A stretch of 64,000 nucleotides of DNA from NCBI RefSeq assembly GCF_030845175.1, contig NZ_CP132542.1, positions 868,001 through 932,000 on the forward strand, written 5' to 3'. The notes beneath the pieces were generated by a model that made no database searches, was not told the DNA's origin, and saw nothing but the letters and a program-made list of their open reading frames with translations. Shown in pieces: positions 17,736-26,089 of this stretch. Made by a program: the position numbers and the translations under genes. The first letter of the stretch is position 1. Every line of letters begins with the position of its first letter. Source of the stretch: Coralliovum pocilloporae. GTDB taxonomy: Bacteria > Pseudomonadota > Alphaproteobacteria > Rhizobiales > Cohaesibacteraceae.

Positions 17736-19223
17736 ATGACGGGAACCAAACACCTCTGGCGGATGACTGCAGCACTGGGCCTCAGTCTGGCTCTGATCGT
17801 CCCCTCACTTCCGACGCCGGCTCAGGCCAATCCAGCAAGTGGTCATACAAGCGGTGGCGGCAGCAAAACTGACGTTGGCGCGGCCATTTTCCTAGGCATT
17901 CAGGCCGGGAAAATCATTTATGATGCGGTCAAGGAAAAGAACAAGAAGAAAACCAAGAAGACCACAAAAACCAAGCCCAAGAAAAAGAAGACAAAACGCG
18001 TAACGCGCAGCAAGAAGCAACCCAAAAAGGCAACAGTCAAGCGCACCAGCAAAACACCTGCCAAGCGCCAGACTGCGAAACGTTCGGCACCACCGAAACA
18101 ATTTGCCAGCGGCATGCCTCCTGAAACCGAAGACAGATATATCGACAATGAAGTAATTGTCCGGTACCGCATCGGTGCATCACAACGGCAGATGAATGCA
18201 CTTGTTGGACGTCTTAAACTGCAATGGCGCAGTGCTCGAACATTCCGTCTGGCAGGCACGACAGTGCATCGCTACCGGATCAACAATGACACACCGGTCA
18301 GAGATGTGATTGCCGCTCTGGAGCAGGACCCGACCGTCGCCTCGGCTCAGCCCAATTATCTCTACAGCCTGCAGCAAGCCGCCGGGAACGCCGCAAATTC
18401 AGCCCAGTATGCATTGGCCAAACTGTCAATCTCTCCGGTCCACAGCATCACCCGTGGCGGCGCGGTGCCCATAGCCGTCATTGATTCCGGCATCGATATG
18501 AAACATCCGGAACTGAAAGCCACATCAATCGAGGCGATAGATACAACAGGCGAAAAGAAACACCAAGCAGATGCCCATGGCACCTCAATCGCAGGCATCA
18601 TCGCATCAAACGGCACACTTCTTGGCATCGCTCCAGAATCACGCCTGATCGGCATTCGGGCATTTCTGAAGGACAAGACGACAGGCCTTTCAACCAGCTC
18701 AAGCTGGGCCATTGCAACGGCCCTGGATCGCGCTCACAAGGCAGGTGCAAGAGTTATCAATATGAGCTTTGCCGGACCAAAAGATCCACTGGTGGGTGAT
18801 TCCATCAGAAGCGCCATCGATAAGGGACTGATTCCGGTGGCCGCTGCTGGAAATGACGGACCGGAATCACAGCCGCTCTATCCGGCTGCCTATGAAGGTG
18901 TCATTGCTGTCACGGCGACGGATAAAGATGACAGCGCCTATTCCAAGGCCAACCGTGGTGACTACATAACCGTTGCAGCTCCCGGCGTTGATATTCTCGC
19001 GCCAATTCCAAATGGCGGATATAGCGTCTCTTCAGGAACATCCATGGCCGCAGCTCATGTGAGCGGCCTGATTGCACTGGTTCTGAGCCGCGACAGCGAC
19101 CTCGGATATGATGATATTCTCAAGGTCCTCAGCACATCCTCAACTGATCTTGGCAAACCGGGGCGCGACCCGGTCTTCGGCACAGGCCTGCCATCGGCAG
19201 CACAAGCATTGAATAAGCTTTAG
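17736..19223 (+). CDS. S8 family subtilisin-like serine protease, exported
   Basis: This 495-residue protease has a signal peptide (about 1-32, ending AQA). A very basic Lys/Thr-rich spacer of about 90 residues follows (about 65-130), then an inhibitor/prodomain region (about 138-215) and the S8 catalytic domain. Active residues are D250 in AVIDSGID, H281 in DAHGTSIAG, N373 in AAAGNDGPE and S436 in SSGTSMAAAH. The ATG at 17736 has GGGAGG just before it. The basic spacer could bind nucleic acid, anionic lipid or cell-wall polymers; this is inference. Position after the sigma/anti-sigma pair suggests it is a target or an effector of that switch. Confidence 0.93.
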   Translation: MTGTKHLWRMTAALGLSLALIVPSLPTPAQANPASGHTSGGGSKTDVGAAIFLGIQAGKIIYDAVKEKNKKKTKKTTKTKPKKKKTKRVTRSKKQPKKATVKRTSKTPAKRQTAKRSAPPKQFASGMPPETEDRYIDNEVIVRYRIGASQRQMNALVGRLKLQWRSARTFRLAGTTVHRYRINNDTPVRDVIAALEQDPTVASAQPNYLYSLQQAAGNAANSAQYALAKLSISPVHSITRGGAVPIAVIDSGIDMKHPELKATSIEAIDTTGEKKHQADAHGTSIAGIIASNGTLLGIAPESRLIGIRAFLKDKTTGLSTSSSWAIATALDRAHKAGARVINMSFAGPKDPLVGDSIRSAIDKGLIPVAAAGNDGPESQPLYPAAYEGVIAVTATDKDDSAYSKANRGDYITVAAPGVDILAPIPNGGYSVSSGTSMAAAHVSGLIALVLSRDSDLGYDDILKVLSTSSTDLGKPGRDPVFGTGLPSAAQALNKL

Positions 19224-19541
19224 GACTCGCCAGACAATAAGGACCAGACAAGTGATATAGATGGGAGTTCAAGTCTCCCATCTATACGATTTCGTCCAGC
19301 GAACAACAGCTGCTGAAGTAAAATGGTAGCTGGCTTGAGAACAATCCAGCGCTTGCAACCCTCTAAGATACTGAAGGCTAAAGCATAGAGAAACCCGCTA
19401 TATTCAGCACTAAGCTCCAAATGCTGCATTGCAACACAACATGCCATACAAAAGTCTCATGCGATTCTGTTTTTGTTAACAAGATCGGAGGTAATCTGTT
19501 GACATGGACACCCCGTGGTGGGGGCAGCCAATGGAGGACAC
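19224..19541. other. intergenic region with a perfect 11-base hairpin
   Basis: ATAGATGGGAG (19257-19267) pairs with CTCCCATCTAT (19275-19285) around the loop TTCAAGT. The stem and loop look like a tRNA T-arm, but no other tRNA parts surround them. There is no T-run. It may stabilise the subtilase mRNA end. Nothing else was seen in this stretch. Confidence 0.5.
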
Positions 19542-20120
19542 ATGTTCAAGAACCTTATGAAGGGCGCAGCGCTTGTAGCAATTCTCGCTTGCTCCCCAGC
19601 TTCCGCAAATGAATTCGCAGACGGTCTCAATGCTCTGGCCAAAAACCAGATCAAAGCGTTCGCTCAGTCTGCTGATGTTGTTGCAGCAATCAAGGCCCAG
19701 AACGCCGAGACCGCTGGTTATGATGAAGCTGAGATCCTGAAGCTTGATAACAAATGGCGTGCTGAGGCTGATGCAGACAGCCAGCCAATGATCGATGGCG
19801 TGCTGGCTCGCCCGGCATCTGAAGCTCTGGCCAAAATCCGTGAGGACAGCGACGGTCTCTACACCGAAATCTTCGTCATGGACGCGAAAGGCCTGAACGT
19901 GGCCCAGAGCGACCCGACATCAGATTACTGGCAGGGCGACGAAGCCAAGTGGCAGAAGACCTACCAGGTTGGCCCGGACGCTATCCATCTGAGCGAAGTG
20001 GAAGAAGACGAATCCACACAGACCTTCCAGAGCCAGGTCAGCATGTCAATTACCGATCCTGCAGATGGCTCGGTGATCGGCGCCATTACAGTCGGCGTAA
20101 ACGTCGAGTTGCTGCCTTAA
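19542..20120 (+). CDS. exported PDC/Cache-like sensor protein
   Basis: This 192-residue protein has a signal peptide (about 1-23, ending ASA) and a single Cache-like domain. The segment TEIFVMDAKGLNVAQSDPT near 113-131 resembles the strand pattern of PDC sensors, and the C-terminal VIGAITVGVNVE is typical of the last strand of such domains. It lacks any membrane anchor or output domain. The ATG at 19542 has GGAGGAC directly upstream. The next gene is a chemoreceptor whose own sensor has a matching IYVFDTDGNLIYSV segment, so this may be a soluble partner that presents a ligand. Confidence 0.75.
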   Translation: MFKNLMKGAALVAILACSPASANEFADGLNALAKNQIKAFAQSADVVAAIKAQNAETAGYDEAEILKLDNKWRAEADADSQPMIDGVLARPASEALAKIREDSDGLYTEIFVMDAKGLNVAQSDPTSDYWQGDEAKWQKTYQVGPDAIHLSEVEEDESTQTFQSQVSMSITDPADGSVIGAITVGVNVELLP

Positions 20121-20138
20121 GCTACGGGGAAAGACCAG

Positions 20139-20166
20139 GCGCGCACTCTCTGGTGCGCGCTTCTTC
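20139..20166 (+). terminator. hairpin between the sensor gene and the chemoreceptor gene
   Basis: GCGCGCAC (20139-20146) pairs with GTGCGCGC (20153-20160) and is followed by TTCTTCT. It could end part of the transcripts of the small sensor gene, giving more sensor than receptor. Confidence 0.65.
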
Positions 20167-20184
20167 TGCATATTGGGGGCTCTA

Positions 20185-22308
20185 ATGAAGATCTCGACAC
20201 GATTTTCTGCAATTATTCTTGGTATCACACTCGCTTCGACCGCCGGTGTTGGCATCGCAAGTTATATTTCCGCGTCTGCCACAATCAATTCAATCGCCGA
20301 AGACCGGTTGAGAGCAAAAGCAGATGTCCAGAAAAACGATTTTGTTAACTACCTGACCGCAATCGAACGAGATCTAAAGGCTCTTTCCGACAGCTATGTG
20401 ACCCGCAGAGCATTGACTGAGCTCAAGAAGGGCTGGAAGAAGGCCGGTGACAATCCCACTGAAGCCCTTCAGACCGCATATATCACGAAGAACAAATATC
20501 CATCTGAACGGGAAAAGCTCGTCTCAGGTGGTCGTTCCAAATATGACAAGGCCCACAAGTCGGTTCATCCGACCCTTCTGCGCCATCTGACTGACAACGG
20601 CTATTACGATATCTACGTCTTCGATACCGATGGAAATCTGATTTACTCGGTCAAGAAGAACAATGACTTCGCCACCAACATCAAGTCAGGTGCCTGGAAG
20701 GATACCCCCCTGCGGCAGGCTTTTGATCTGGCTATGGGCGGCGATACCAAAGACGCACATTATCTCGACTTCAAGCCTTATGCCGCGATGGACGGGCAGC
20801 ACGCCAGTTTCCTCTCGACGCCAATCGCGATTGGTCGCAAGAAGATCGGTGTTCTGGCCTACCAGATGCCAATCAGCCGCATCACTTATTATACCTCCCG
20901 CTATCAGGGTCTGGGAGAGACCGGTGATCTGTTCCTGATCGGAAATGACGGACTGGCCCGTAACGATTCAGGCCGCACCGCCGATACAGATGAGTTCTTT
21001 AAACAGAGTTTCTCAGGCTCCGTTGTCAAACAGGCCATCGGGGGACAAGATGCATACGGCACGATTTCGGATTTCAGAGGCGAGTCCTACGACATAGCCA
21101 CAGCCCCCTTCTCCTTTGGTGGGGTCAACTATGTGGCTGCTGTTTTGCAGGCTGAATCAGAAGTTCGCGCACCTCTTGTCTCCTTACGCAACTGGATGCT
21201 CATCATTGCAGGCCTGTGCGCCGCCATTGCAGGCGTTATCGGGTTCGTCATCACACGCGGTACAACAAACCGTATCGGAGTTCTCGTTGATGTCATGACC
21301 CGCCTGTCCAAAGGCGATCATTCAATTGACATCAAAGGTCGCGATCGCAAGGACGAACTGGGCAGTATGGCCCGCGCCGTCCAGGTTTTCCGCGATGCCG
21401 CAATCGAGAATGAACGCCTGTCAGCGGAGAGCGAACAGGCCAATCAGAATCGTATGCATCGCCAGGCAGCTGTAGAAGATCTGGTGAACGGTTTCGATCA
21501 GGATGTAACCAGCCTGCTTGGCACCGTCATGAACAATGCCGAAGTCATGAAATCAACCGCGGCATCCTTGACGGACACAACATCAGCCACATCCAACCGT
21601 ACGGATAATGCAGCCTCTGCGACAGATGAAATGAGCTCCAACATCCAGATGGTGGCATCAGCCGCTGAGGAGCTTGAACAGTCCATCCGCGAGATTGCGC
21701 GGCAGGTTGGAGAGACGAAAGCTGTCGTCAAATCAGCAACTGACCAGGCAGATCAGGCGAATAGCCGCGTTGGAGCGCTGGATGAAGCAGCCCAGCGCAT
21801 TGGTGATGTGGTCAGCCTCATCCAGGACATTGCAGAACAGACTAACCTTCTGGCTCTGAACGCAACCATCGAGGCTGCCCGTGCCGGGGAAATGGGCAAA
21901 GGCTTCGCTGTCGTTGCCGCAGAGGTGAAAGAACTGGCAAACCAGACCTCGAAGGCAACGGAAGAAATCTCGTCCCAGATTTCAGCAATCCAGCTTTCCA
22001 CAAAGGATGCGGTGTCCTCTATTGAACAGATTGCCGGAACGATGGGAGAGGTCAATTCCTTCACCGGCTCCATCGCAGCCGCTGTCGACCAGCAGGGCGT
22101 TGCAACAAGCAACATCAGCGCCAATGTTCAGCAGGCCGCAACAGGGGCCAAACAGGTCTCCGACAATATGTCGGATGTTCGGACGCTCATTGGCGAGACC
22201 GATGGGTCTTCCGCCCAGGTGCTGGGGGCATCAGAAGATCTCAACAGCAGAACGGAAGAGCTGCGCGGGCTGGTAGCCAGCTTCCTCCAGAAGGTCAAGG
22301 CTGCTTAG
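20185..22308 (+). CDS. methyl-accepting chemotaxis protein with Cache-type sensor
   Basis: This 707-residue chemoreceptor has a first membrane segment at residues 7-28, a large periplasmic double-Cache-like sensor up to about 335, and a second membrane segment near 336-358. HAMP follows near 358-410. The signalling domain has the tip [20 protein letters not shown] near 549-568. The ATG at 20185 follows GGGGGC; four further upstream codons are possible but lack a ribosome site. It probably forms a unit with the exported sensor gene 64 bases upstream. Confidence 0.94.
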   Translation: MKISTRFSAIILGITLASTAGVGIASYISASATINSIAEDRLRAKADVQKNDFVNYLTAIERDLKALSDSYVTRRALTELKKGWKKAGDNPTEALQTAYITKNKYPSEREKLVSGGRSKYDKAHKSVHPTLLRHLTDNGYYDIYVFDTDGNLIYSVKKNNDFATNIKSGAWKDTPLRQAFDLAMGGDTKDAHYLDFKPYAAMDGQHASFLSTPIAIGRKKIGVLAYQMPISRITYYTSRYQGLGETGDLFLIGNDGLARNDSGRTADTDEFFKQSFSGSVVKQAIGGQDAYGTISDFRGESYDIATAPFSFGGVNYVAAVLQAESEVRAPLVSLRNWMLIIAGLCAAIAGVIGFVITRGTTNRIGVLVDVMTRLSKGDHSIDIKGRDRKDELGSMARAVQVFRDAAIENERLSAESEQANQNRMHRQAAVEDLVNGFDQDVTSLLGTVMNNAEVMKSTAASLTDTTSATSNRTDNAASATDEMSSNIQMVASAAEELEQSIREIARQVGETKAVVKSATDQADQANSRVGALDEAAQRIGDVVSLIQDIAEQTNLLALNATIEAARAGEMGKGFAVVAAEVKELANQTSKATEEISSQISAIQLSTKDAVSSIEQIAGTMGEVNSFTGSIAAAVDQQGVATSNISANVQQAATGAKQVSDNMSDVRTLIGETDGSSAQVLGASEDLNSRTEELRGLVASFLQKVKAA

Positions 22309-22337
22309 CACCCTTTCCAGATCCGATAATGCATAAA

Positions 22338-22371
22338 GCCGCTGGATTAATCATCCAGCGGCTTTTCCTTT
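22338..22371 (+). terminator. intrinsic terminator after the second chemoreceptor gene
   Basis: GCCGCTGGAT (22338-22347) pairs perfectly with ATCCAGCGGC (22353-22362) and is followed by TTTTCCTTT. Confidence 0.9.
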
Positions 22372-22392
22372 GAAAGAAAACCCGTGAAACCG

Positions 22393-22854
22393 TCAGGCTG
22401 CTGTTGCCACTTGTTGTGTCAACAGGGCAAAGATCGCAGCCCCATCATCGGTAGCCCTGAGCTTGGCAGCGACTTCCTTGTCACGAAGGACACGCGCAAT
22501 CCGGGCCAGCGCCTTCAGATGATCAGCTCCTGCACTTTCCGGTGCCAGCAGCATGAACACCAGATCGACCGGTTCATCATCCAGCGATTCAAAATTGATC
22601 GGTTTTTCAAGCCGGGCAAACACGCCGGCAATCGATGTGATTTCTGACAGCTTGCCATGCGGAATGGCAATGCCATGGCCAACACCAGTCGAGCCCAGCC
22701 GCTCTCGCTGCAGCAGGGTATCGAAAATGACACGATGCGGGAGACTGGTTACATCTGCCGCAATCTCTGCCATTTCCTGGATAACCTGCTTCTTGGACGA
22801 CGCCTTGAGCGCCGGAAGAATGGCATCCTGGGATAGCAGATCACTCAAATCCAT
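22393..22854 (-). CDS. ptsN: nitrogen-type PTS EIIA protein
   Basis: This 153-residue EIIA(Ntr) protein accepts a phosphate from NPr at H66 in GHGIAIPHGKL and regulates targets such as potassium uptake and sensor kinases instead of transporting sugar. The full EIIA domain is present, including VDLVFMLLAPESAG near 108-121. It lies directly downstream of hpf, the usual order in Alphaproteobacteria. Confidence 0.95.
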   Translation of the reverse strand: MDLSDLLSQDAILPALKASSKKQVIQEMAEIAADVTSLPHRVIFDTLLQRERLGSTGVGHGIAIPHGKLSEITSIAGVFARLEKPINFESLDDEPVDLVFMLLAPESAGADHLKALARIARVLRDKEVAAKLRATDDGAAIFALLTQQVATAA

Positions 22855-22920
22855 GGTCTAATCCACTTGTTTCAAGCCGCATCAGCTCAACTGACACGGC
22901 TCGATCTCTTGATTATCTTG

Positions 22921-23490
22921 CTATTCAGCCAAAGCCGGGTCGACCCAGCCCACATGACCATCAGGGCGTCTGTAAACAACATTAACGCCACCGTTTCCAG
23001 CGTTACGGAACACGACCACAGAGGCCTCTGTTATATCCAGTTCCATAACGGCCTCCCCGACAGATAAGGTCGACAGGGTCGTTGAGCTTTCCGCAATAAT
23101 CACCGGACTGTAATCTTCCGGGACTTCTTCCTCATCATCCGGCTGCTGCAAGACGTAAGCAGCAACATCAACGCCATTGCCACGGCCGTTGTTGGAATGA
23201 TGGTCTTTCAGGCGACGCTTGTAGCGTCTCAGACGTTTCTCGATCTTCTCGGCGGCCTTATCAAAGCTGCCATGAGCATCTCCAGCATTTCCGCTGGCCT
23301 GCAAGACGGTGCCCGTATCCAGATGCACCATGCATTCCGCCTTGAAGCCCGACCCTTCCTTGGTAAAGGTCACATGGCCGGAATATCCGCCGTCAAAATA
23401 CTTGCCGACCGATTCCTCAATCCGATCTTCTGCGGTGCCCCGAAGAGCATCGCCCACATCCATATTCTTTCCTGAAACACGTAGAGTCAT
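22921..23490 (-). CDS. hpf: ribosome hibernation promoting factor, long form
   Basis: This 189-residue protein has an N-terminal RaiA-type RNA-binding domain (about 1-100: MTLRVSGKNMDVGDALR, then KAAEKIEKRLRRYKRRLKDH). The C-terminal dimerisation domain (about 130-189) includes YRRPDGHVGWVDP. The long form joins two 70S ribosomes into an inactive 100S pair during starvation. A GGGGG ribosome site precedes the ATG. In most Rhizobiales rpoN lies just upstream; here it is missing and a gene-free stretch of about 900 bases takes its place. Confidence 0.93.
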   Translation of the reverse strand: MTLRVSGKNMDVGDALRGTAEDRIEESVGKYFDGGYSGHVTFTKEGSGFKAECMVHLDTGTVLQASGNAGDAHGSFDKAAEKIEKRLRRYKRRLKDHHSNNGRGNGVDVAAYVLQQPDDEEEVPEDYSPVIIAESSTTLSTLSVGEAVMELDITEASVVVFRNAGNGGVNVVYRRPDGHVGWVDPALAE

Positions 23491-24402
23491 AGATCCCCCT
23501 GACTATTAGGGTCTTCCCAAGTGCAGGATGCACCAGTGATTTGGGCCAATATCATCGTCCAAGGGATTGCGTATTACCAGAGCTTTGGTAGATGGCCTGT
23601 GGACAGCGGGGGCCCTTTTATTGCCGTGCACACCCCGTGTCAATGTTCCGCCTGAGCGATTAAGCTGAAAATTGGCCATCCTTATGAAATAATCCTTATC
23701 GCCGCCAAGGTCCAGAGAAAACATCTCACATCTGGGTAATCCCCATGCATGGTGGATAATCAGCAGGGGCCTCATCAGGGGTATGTGCGCTGTATCATAT
23801 CTGGAAAACCCGCTCCTTCACACTCACCTCAAGAAGGTAACAGGGCTTCTACGCAGCCAGATGATCCCTACAGGAATATTTTTTCAACAAAGGAATCGAC
23901 ATTAAGAGGAGATCATAAAGCGTTGAAAGAACTGACCGGACAAAAATAGCAGAAGTAATATAGTACGCATTATCATTATAGACCGACCGTTTGAATAGAC
24001 GAAGATCTCTTGACAAAATACAACTTTAAATATTCAATTCAGAAAACAAAATAATTGAATCTATCTATTATATTTGCAACCAGGCGATCTTTGATCGCAG
24101 TTGGGAGGTTGACTGCAAATGGCTTACTTGCACACCTAAATAAAATTTGAATTGAAGAGCTTCGGAAGGCGTAAAAACCCCGAAAACTATCATAAAATTA
24201 AGCGGAAGTGTCATCATGTACAGTTTTGGCGCTAACAGTTACTTTTTGTCTATTCTTCAGATGAATTGGTCTGCTTGGATAACGCGCAGCACCGATCTCC
24301 TCTCGAGCCTCCCTGTCATTGAATCATCACACAAAAACAACCAGTGCGTGTTGTTCAGTCTGTTGCAGACCTGTCGACACGATCCATCCAAAGGAGTTTA
24401 TC
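23491..24402. other. long gene-free stretch at the core/accessory junction
   Basis: No convincing gene lies in these 912 bases. Base composition falls sharply after about 23900, with many AT runs. A possible -35 TTGACA is at 24010-24015, with a TATTCA about 15 bases later. A nested stem-loop lies at 24072-24120. The stretch is therefore the probable leader and promoter of the metalloprotease cluster, and it separates that cluster from hpf. Confidence 0.5.
24072..24120 (+). promoter_or_regulatory. nested stem-loop in the leader of the metalloprotease cluster
   Basis: Three nested pairings are visible: ATTTGC (24072-24077) with GCAAAT (24115-24120), AACC (24078-24081) with GGTT (24107-24110), and GCGATC (24084-24089) with GATCGC (24093-24098). 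It could be an RNA regulatory element or a protein site. No riboswitch family was recognised. Confidence 0.4.
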
Positions 24403-25995
24403 ATGTGTGGCTGTGATCATTTCTGCATGGCTCCTCCATCCCCGGAGCTGGAGGAACAGATTATCAGATCCAAGCAACGGCTGGACTCCGGTGCGGGTCT
24501 GCCTGAAACCGGCGACGATACGGTTCTGGATTTCGATCGCGCATACAGGATTCTCAACCGACCCAAGAAAACCCGCGCGCATACATTGATCCAGCGTGTA
24601 GCAGACCGGTCTCCTGTGGTTGGAACCCGCAAGGCCCTTGTTCTTCTTGTAGACTTTTCTGACCACCCGGCCAGCCAGTCCCAGGCCCATTACTCCAACA
24701 TGCTGTTCTCTCAGGGAACCTATCCGACCGGTAGTATGCGGGACTACTACAGAGAAGCCTCGTACAATCAGCTGGACGTTACCGGCGAGGTAAGCGGGAC
24801 CGGCGGCCCCACCGCAGGCTGGTATCGGGCACCCCAGACCAAGGCCTATTACACCAACAATGATTTTGGCTTCGGTTCATATCCGCAGAATGCCCAGAAA
24901 CTCGTTGAGGATGTGGTCGATCTGGCTGCACCACACGTGAATTTTGCGGACTATGACAATGACGGTGACGGCGTGGTGGACGCGCTTGTCATCATCGTCG
25001 CCGGATCAGGTGGTGAGGCAACCGGCAACAAGGGCGATGTCTGGTCACACAAGTGGAGCATAACACCACGTGTCAAAGACGGGGTTCGCATCCAGAGTTA
25101 CTTCATGGCACCTGAAGACGGCCGGGTCGGTGTCATGTCCCACGAACTTGGCCATCTCCTGATGAAGTGGCCCGACCTCTATGACACGGACTACAGCTCG
25201 CGCGGCACGGGCCGTTGGGATCTGATGGCAGGTGGCAGCTGGAACAATGGCGGCAATACGCCCGCCCATCCAACGGCCTGGTGCAAGCTTCAGGCCGGGT
25301 GGATCAGCCCTTCCACCGTCACAGGCGCAGCACAGGACGTCACCATCCAGCCCTACAATGCCAATGGTGATGTCTACAAACTGCCAATCGGCGGGGCGAA
25401 TTCCAAGGAATACTTCCTCGTTTCCAACCGCCAGAGGTCCGGCTTTGACAGCCATATACCCGGCGAGGGCTGCCTTATCGAACATGTGGACGACAATCAG
25501 TCCAACAATACGGACGAAGATCACTATCTCGTTGATATTGAGCAGGCCGATGGACGGCGGGACCTCAACACCAATGCCAATTCCGGAGATGCGGAAGACG
25601 TTTATCCGACCGCATCAAACAACCGGTTTGATGGCGCTTCCACGCCAAACAGCAATTCCTACAACGGCACAGCTTCCAATATCTCCATCACCAATATCCA
25701 GCGCGCCGGAAACACAATCACCGCCCGCATTGACACAGGCGGCGGCGGTGGAGGTGGCGGCGGCGCAGCGACCGAACAATGGCACACCAACAAAGCGGTG
25801 CTGCGCACCTATACAAGCCATCACTCGCAGAATGCCTGGGCCTTTATCGAAGATCTTGGCTGGCTGAAAGTAGAGACCGGCTTCGCCGACGGTGTCACCA
25901 ATTGTTTCGTGTTGCTCTGCGATGCCAGATCCAATGGACGCAATGTCAGCGTCTTCACAGATGGCACCACAATTTCAAGAGCTTATCTGCTCTGA
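24403..25995 (+). CDS. M6 (immune inhibitor A-like) metalloprotease with shared C-terminal module
   Basis: This 530-residue zinc protease of family M6 has a domain near residues 70-400. Typical pieces are ALVLLVDFSDHPA and GSMRDYYREASYNQLDVTGEV near 105-125, and the zinc motif is HELGHLLMKWPD at 247-258. A run of nine glycines links it to a 71-residue C-terminal module (460-530: QWHTNKAV, QNAWAFIEDLGW, DGVTNCFVLLCDA, ISRAYLL). The same module recurs in the next two genes. AAGGAG precedes the ATG at 24403. There is no signal peptide; the N-terminus is Cys-rich (MCGCDHFCM). If it is exported, the route is not Sec. Confidence 0.88.
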   Translation: MCGCDHFCMAPPSPELEEQIIRSKQRLDSGAGLPETGDDTVLDFDRAYRILNRPKKTRAHTLIQRVADRSPVVGTRKALVLLVDFSDHPASQSQAHYSNMLFSQGTYPTGSMRDYYREASYNQLDVTGEVSGTGGPTAGWYRAPQTKAYYTNNDFGFGSYPQNAQKLVEDVVDLAAPHVNFADYDNDGDGVVDALVIIVAGSGGEATGNKGDVWSHKWSITPRVKDGVRIQSYFMAPEDGRVGVMSHELGHLLMKWPDLYDTDYSSRGTGRWDLMAGGSWNNGGNTPAHPTAWCKLQAGWISPSTVTGAAQDVTIQPYNANGDVYKLPIGGANSKEYFLVSNRQRSGFDSHIPGEGCLIEHVDDNQSNNTDEDHYLVDIEQADGRRDLNTNANSGDAEDVYPTASNNRFDGASTPNSNSYNGTASNISITNIQRAGNTITARIDTGGGGGGGGGAATEQWHTNKAVLRTYTSHHSQNAWAFIEDLGWLKVETGFADGVTNCFVLLCDARSNGRNVSVFTDGTTISRAYLL

Positions 25996-26089
25996 CCACA
26001 GGGGCATTGCCCCCGGCCTTAAGGCCGACACATAGCCGCACCCGACACACGGGTTAAACACTGGACCAGACAAAACAGGGACGAAATCC

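Noticed and set aside
19257..19285. Possible tRNA fragment (T-arm-like hairpin)
   Set aside because: Only a stem and loop are present, without acceptor, D or anticodon parts, so no tRNA or attachment site is claimed.
23506..23775. Minus-strand open frame of 89 codons upstream of hpf
   Set aside because: It has no ribosome site or domain, and its composition is unlike that of neighbouring genes.
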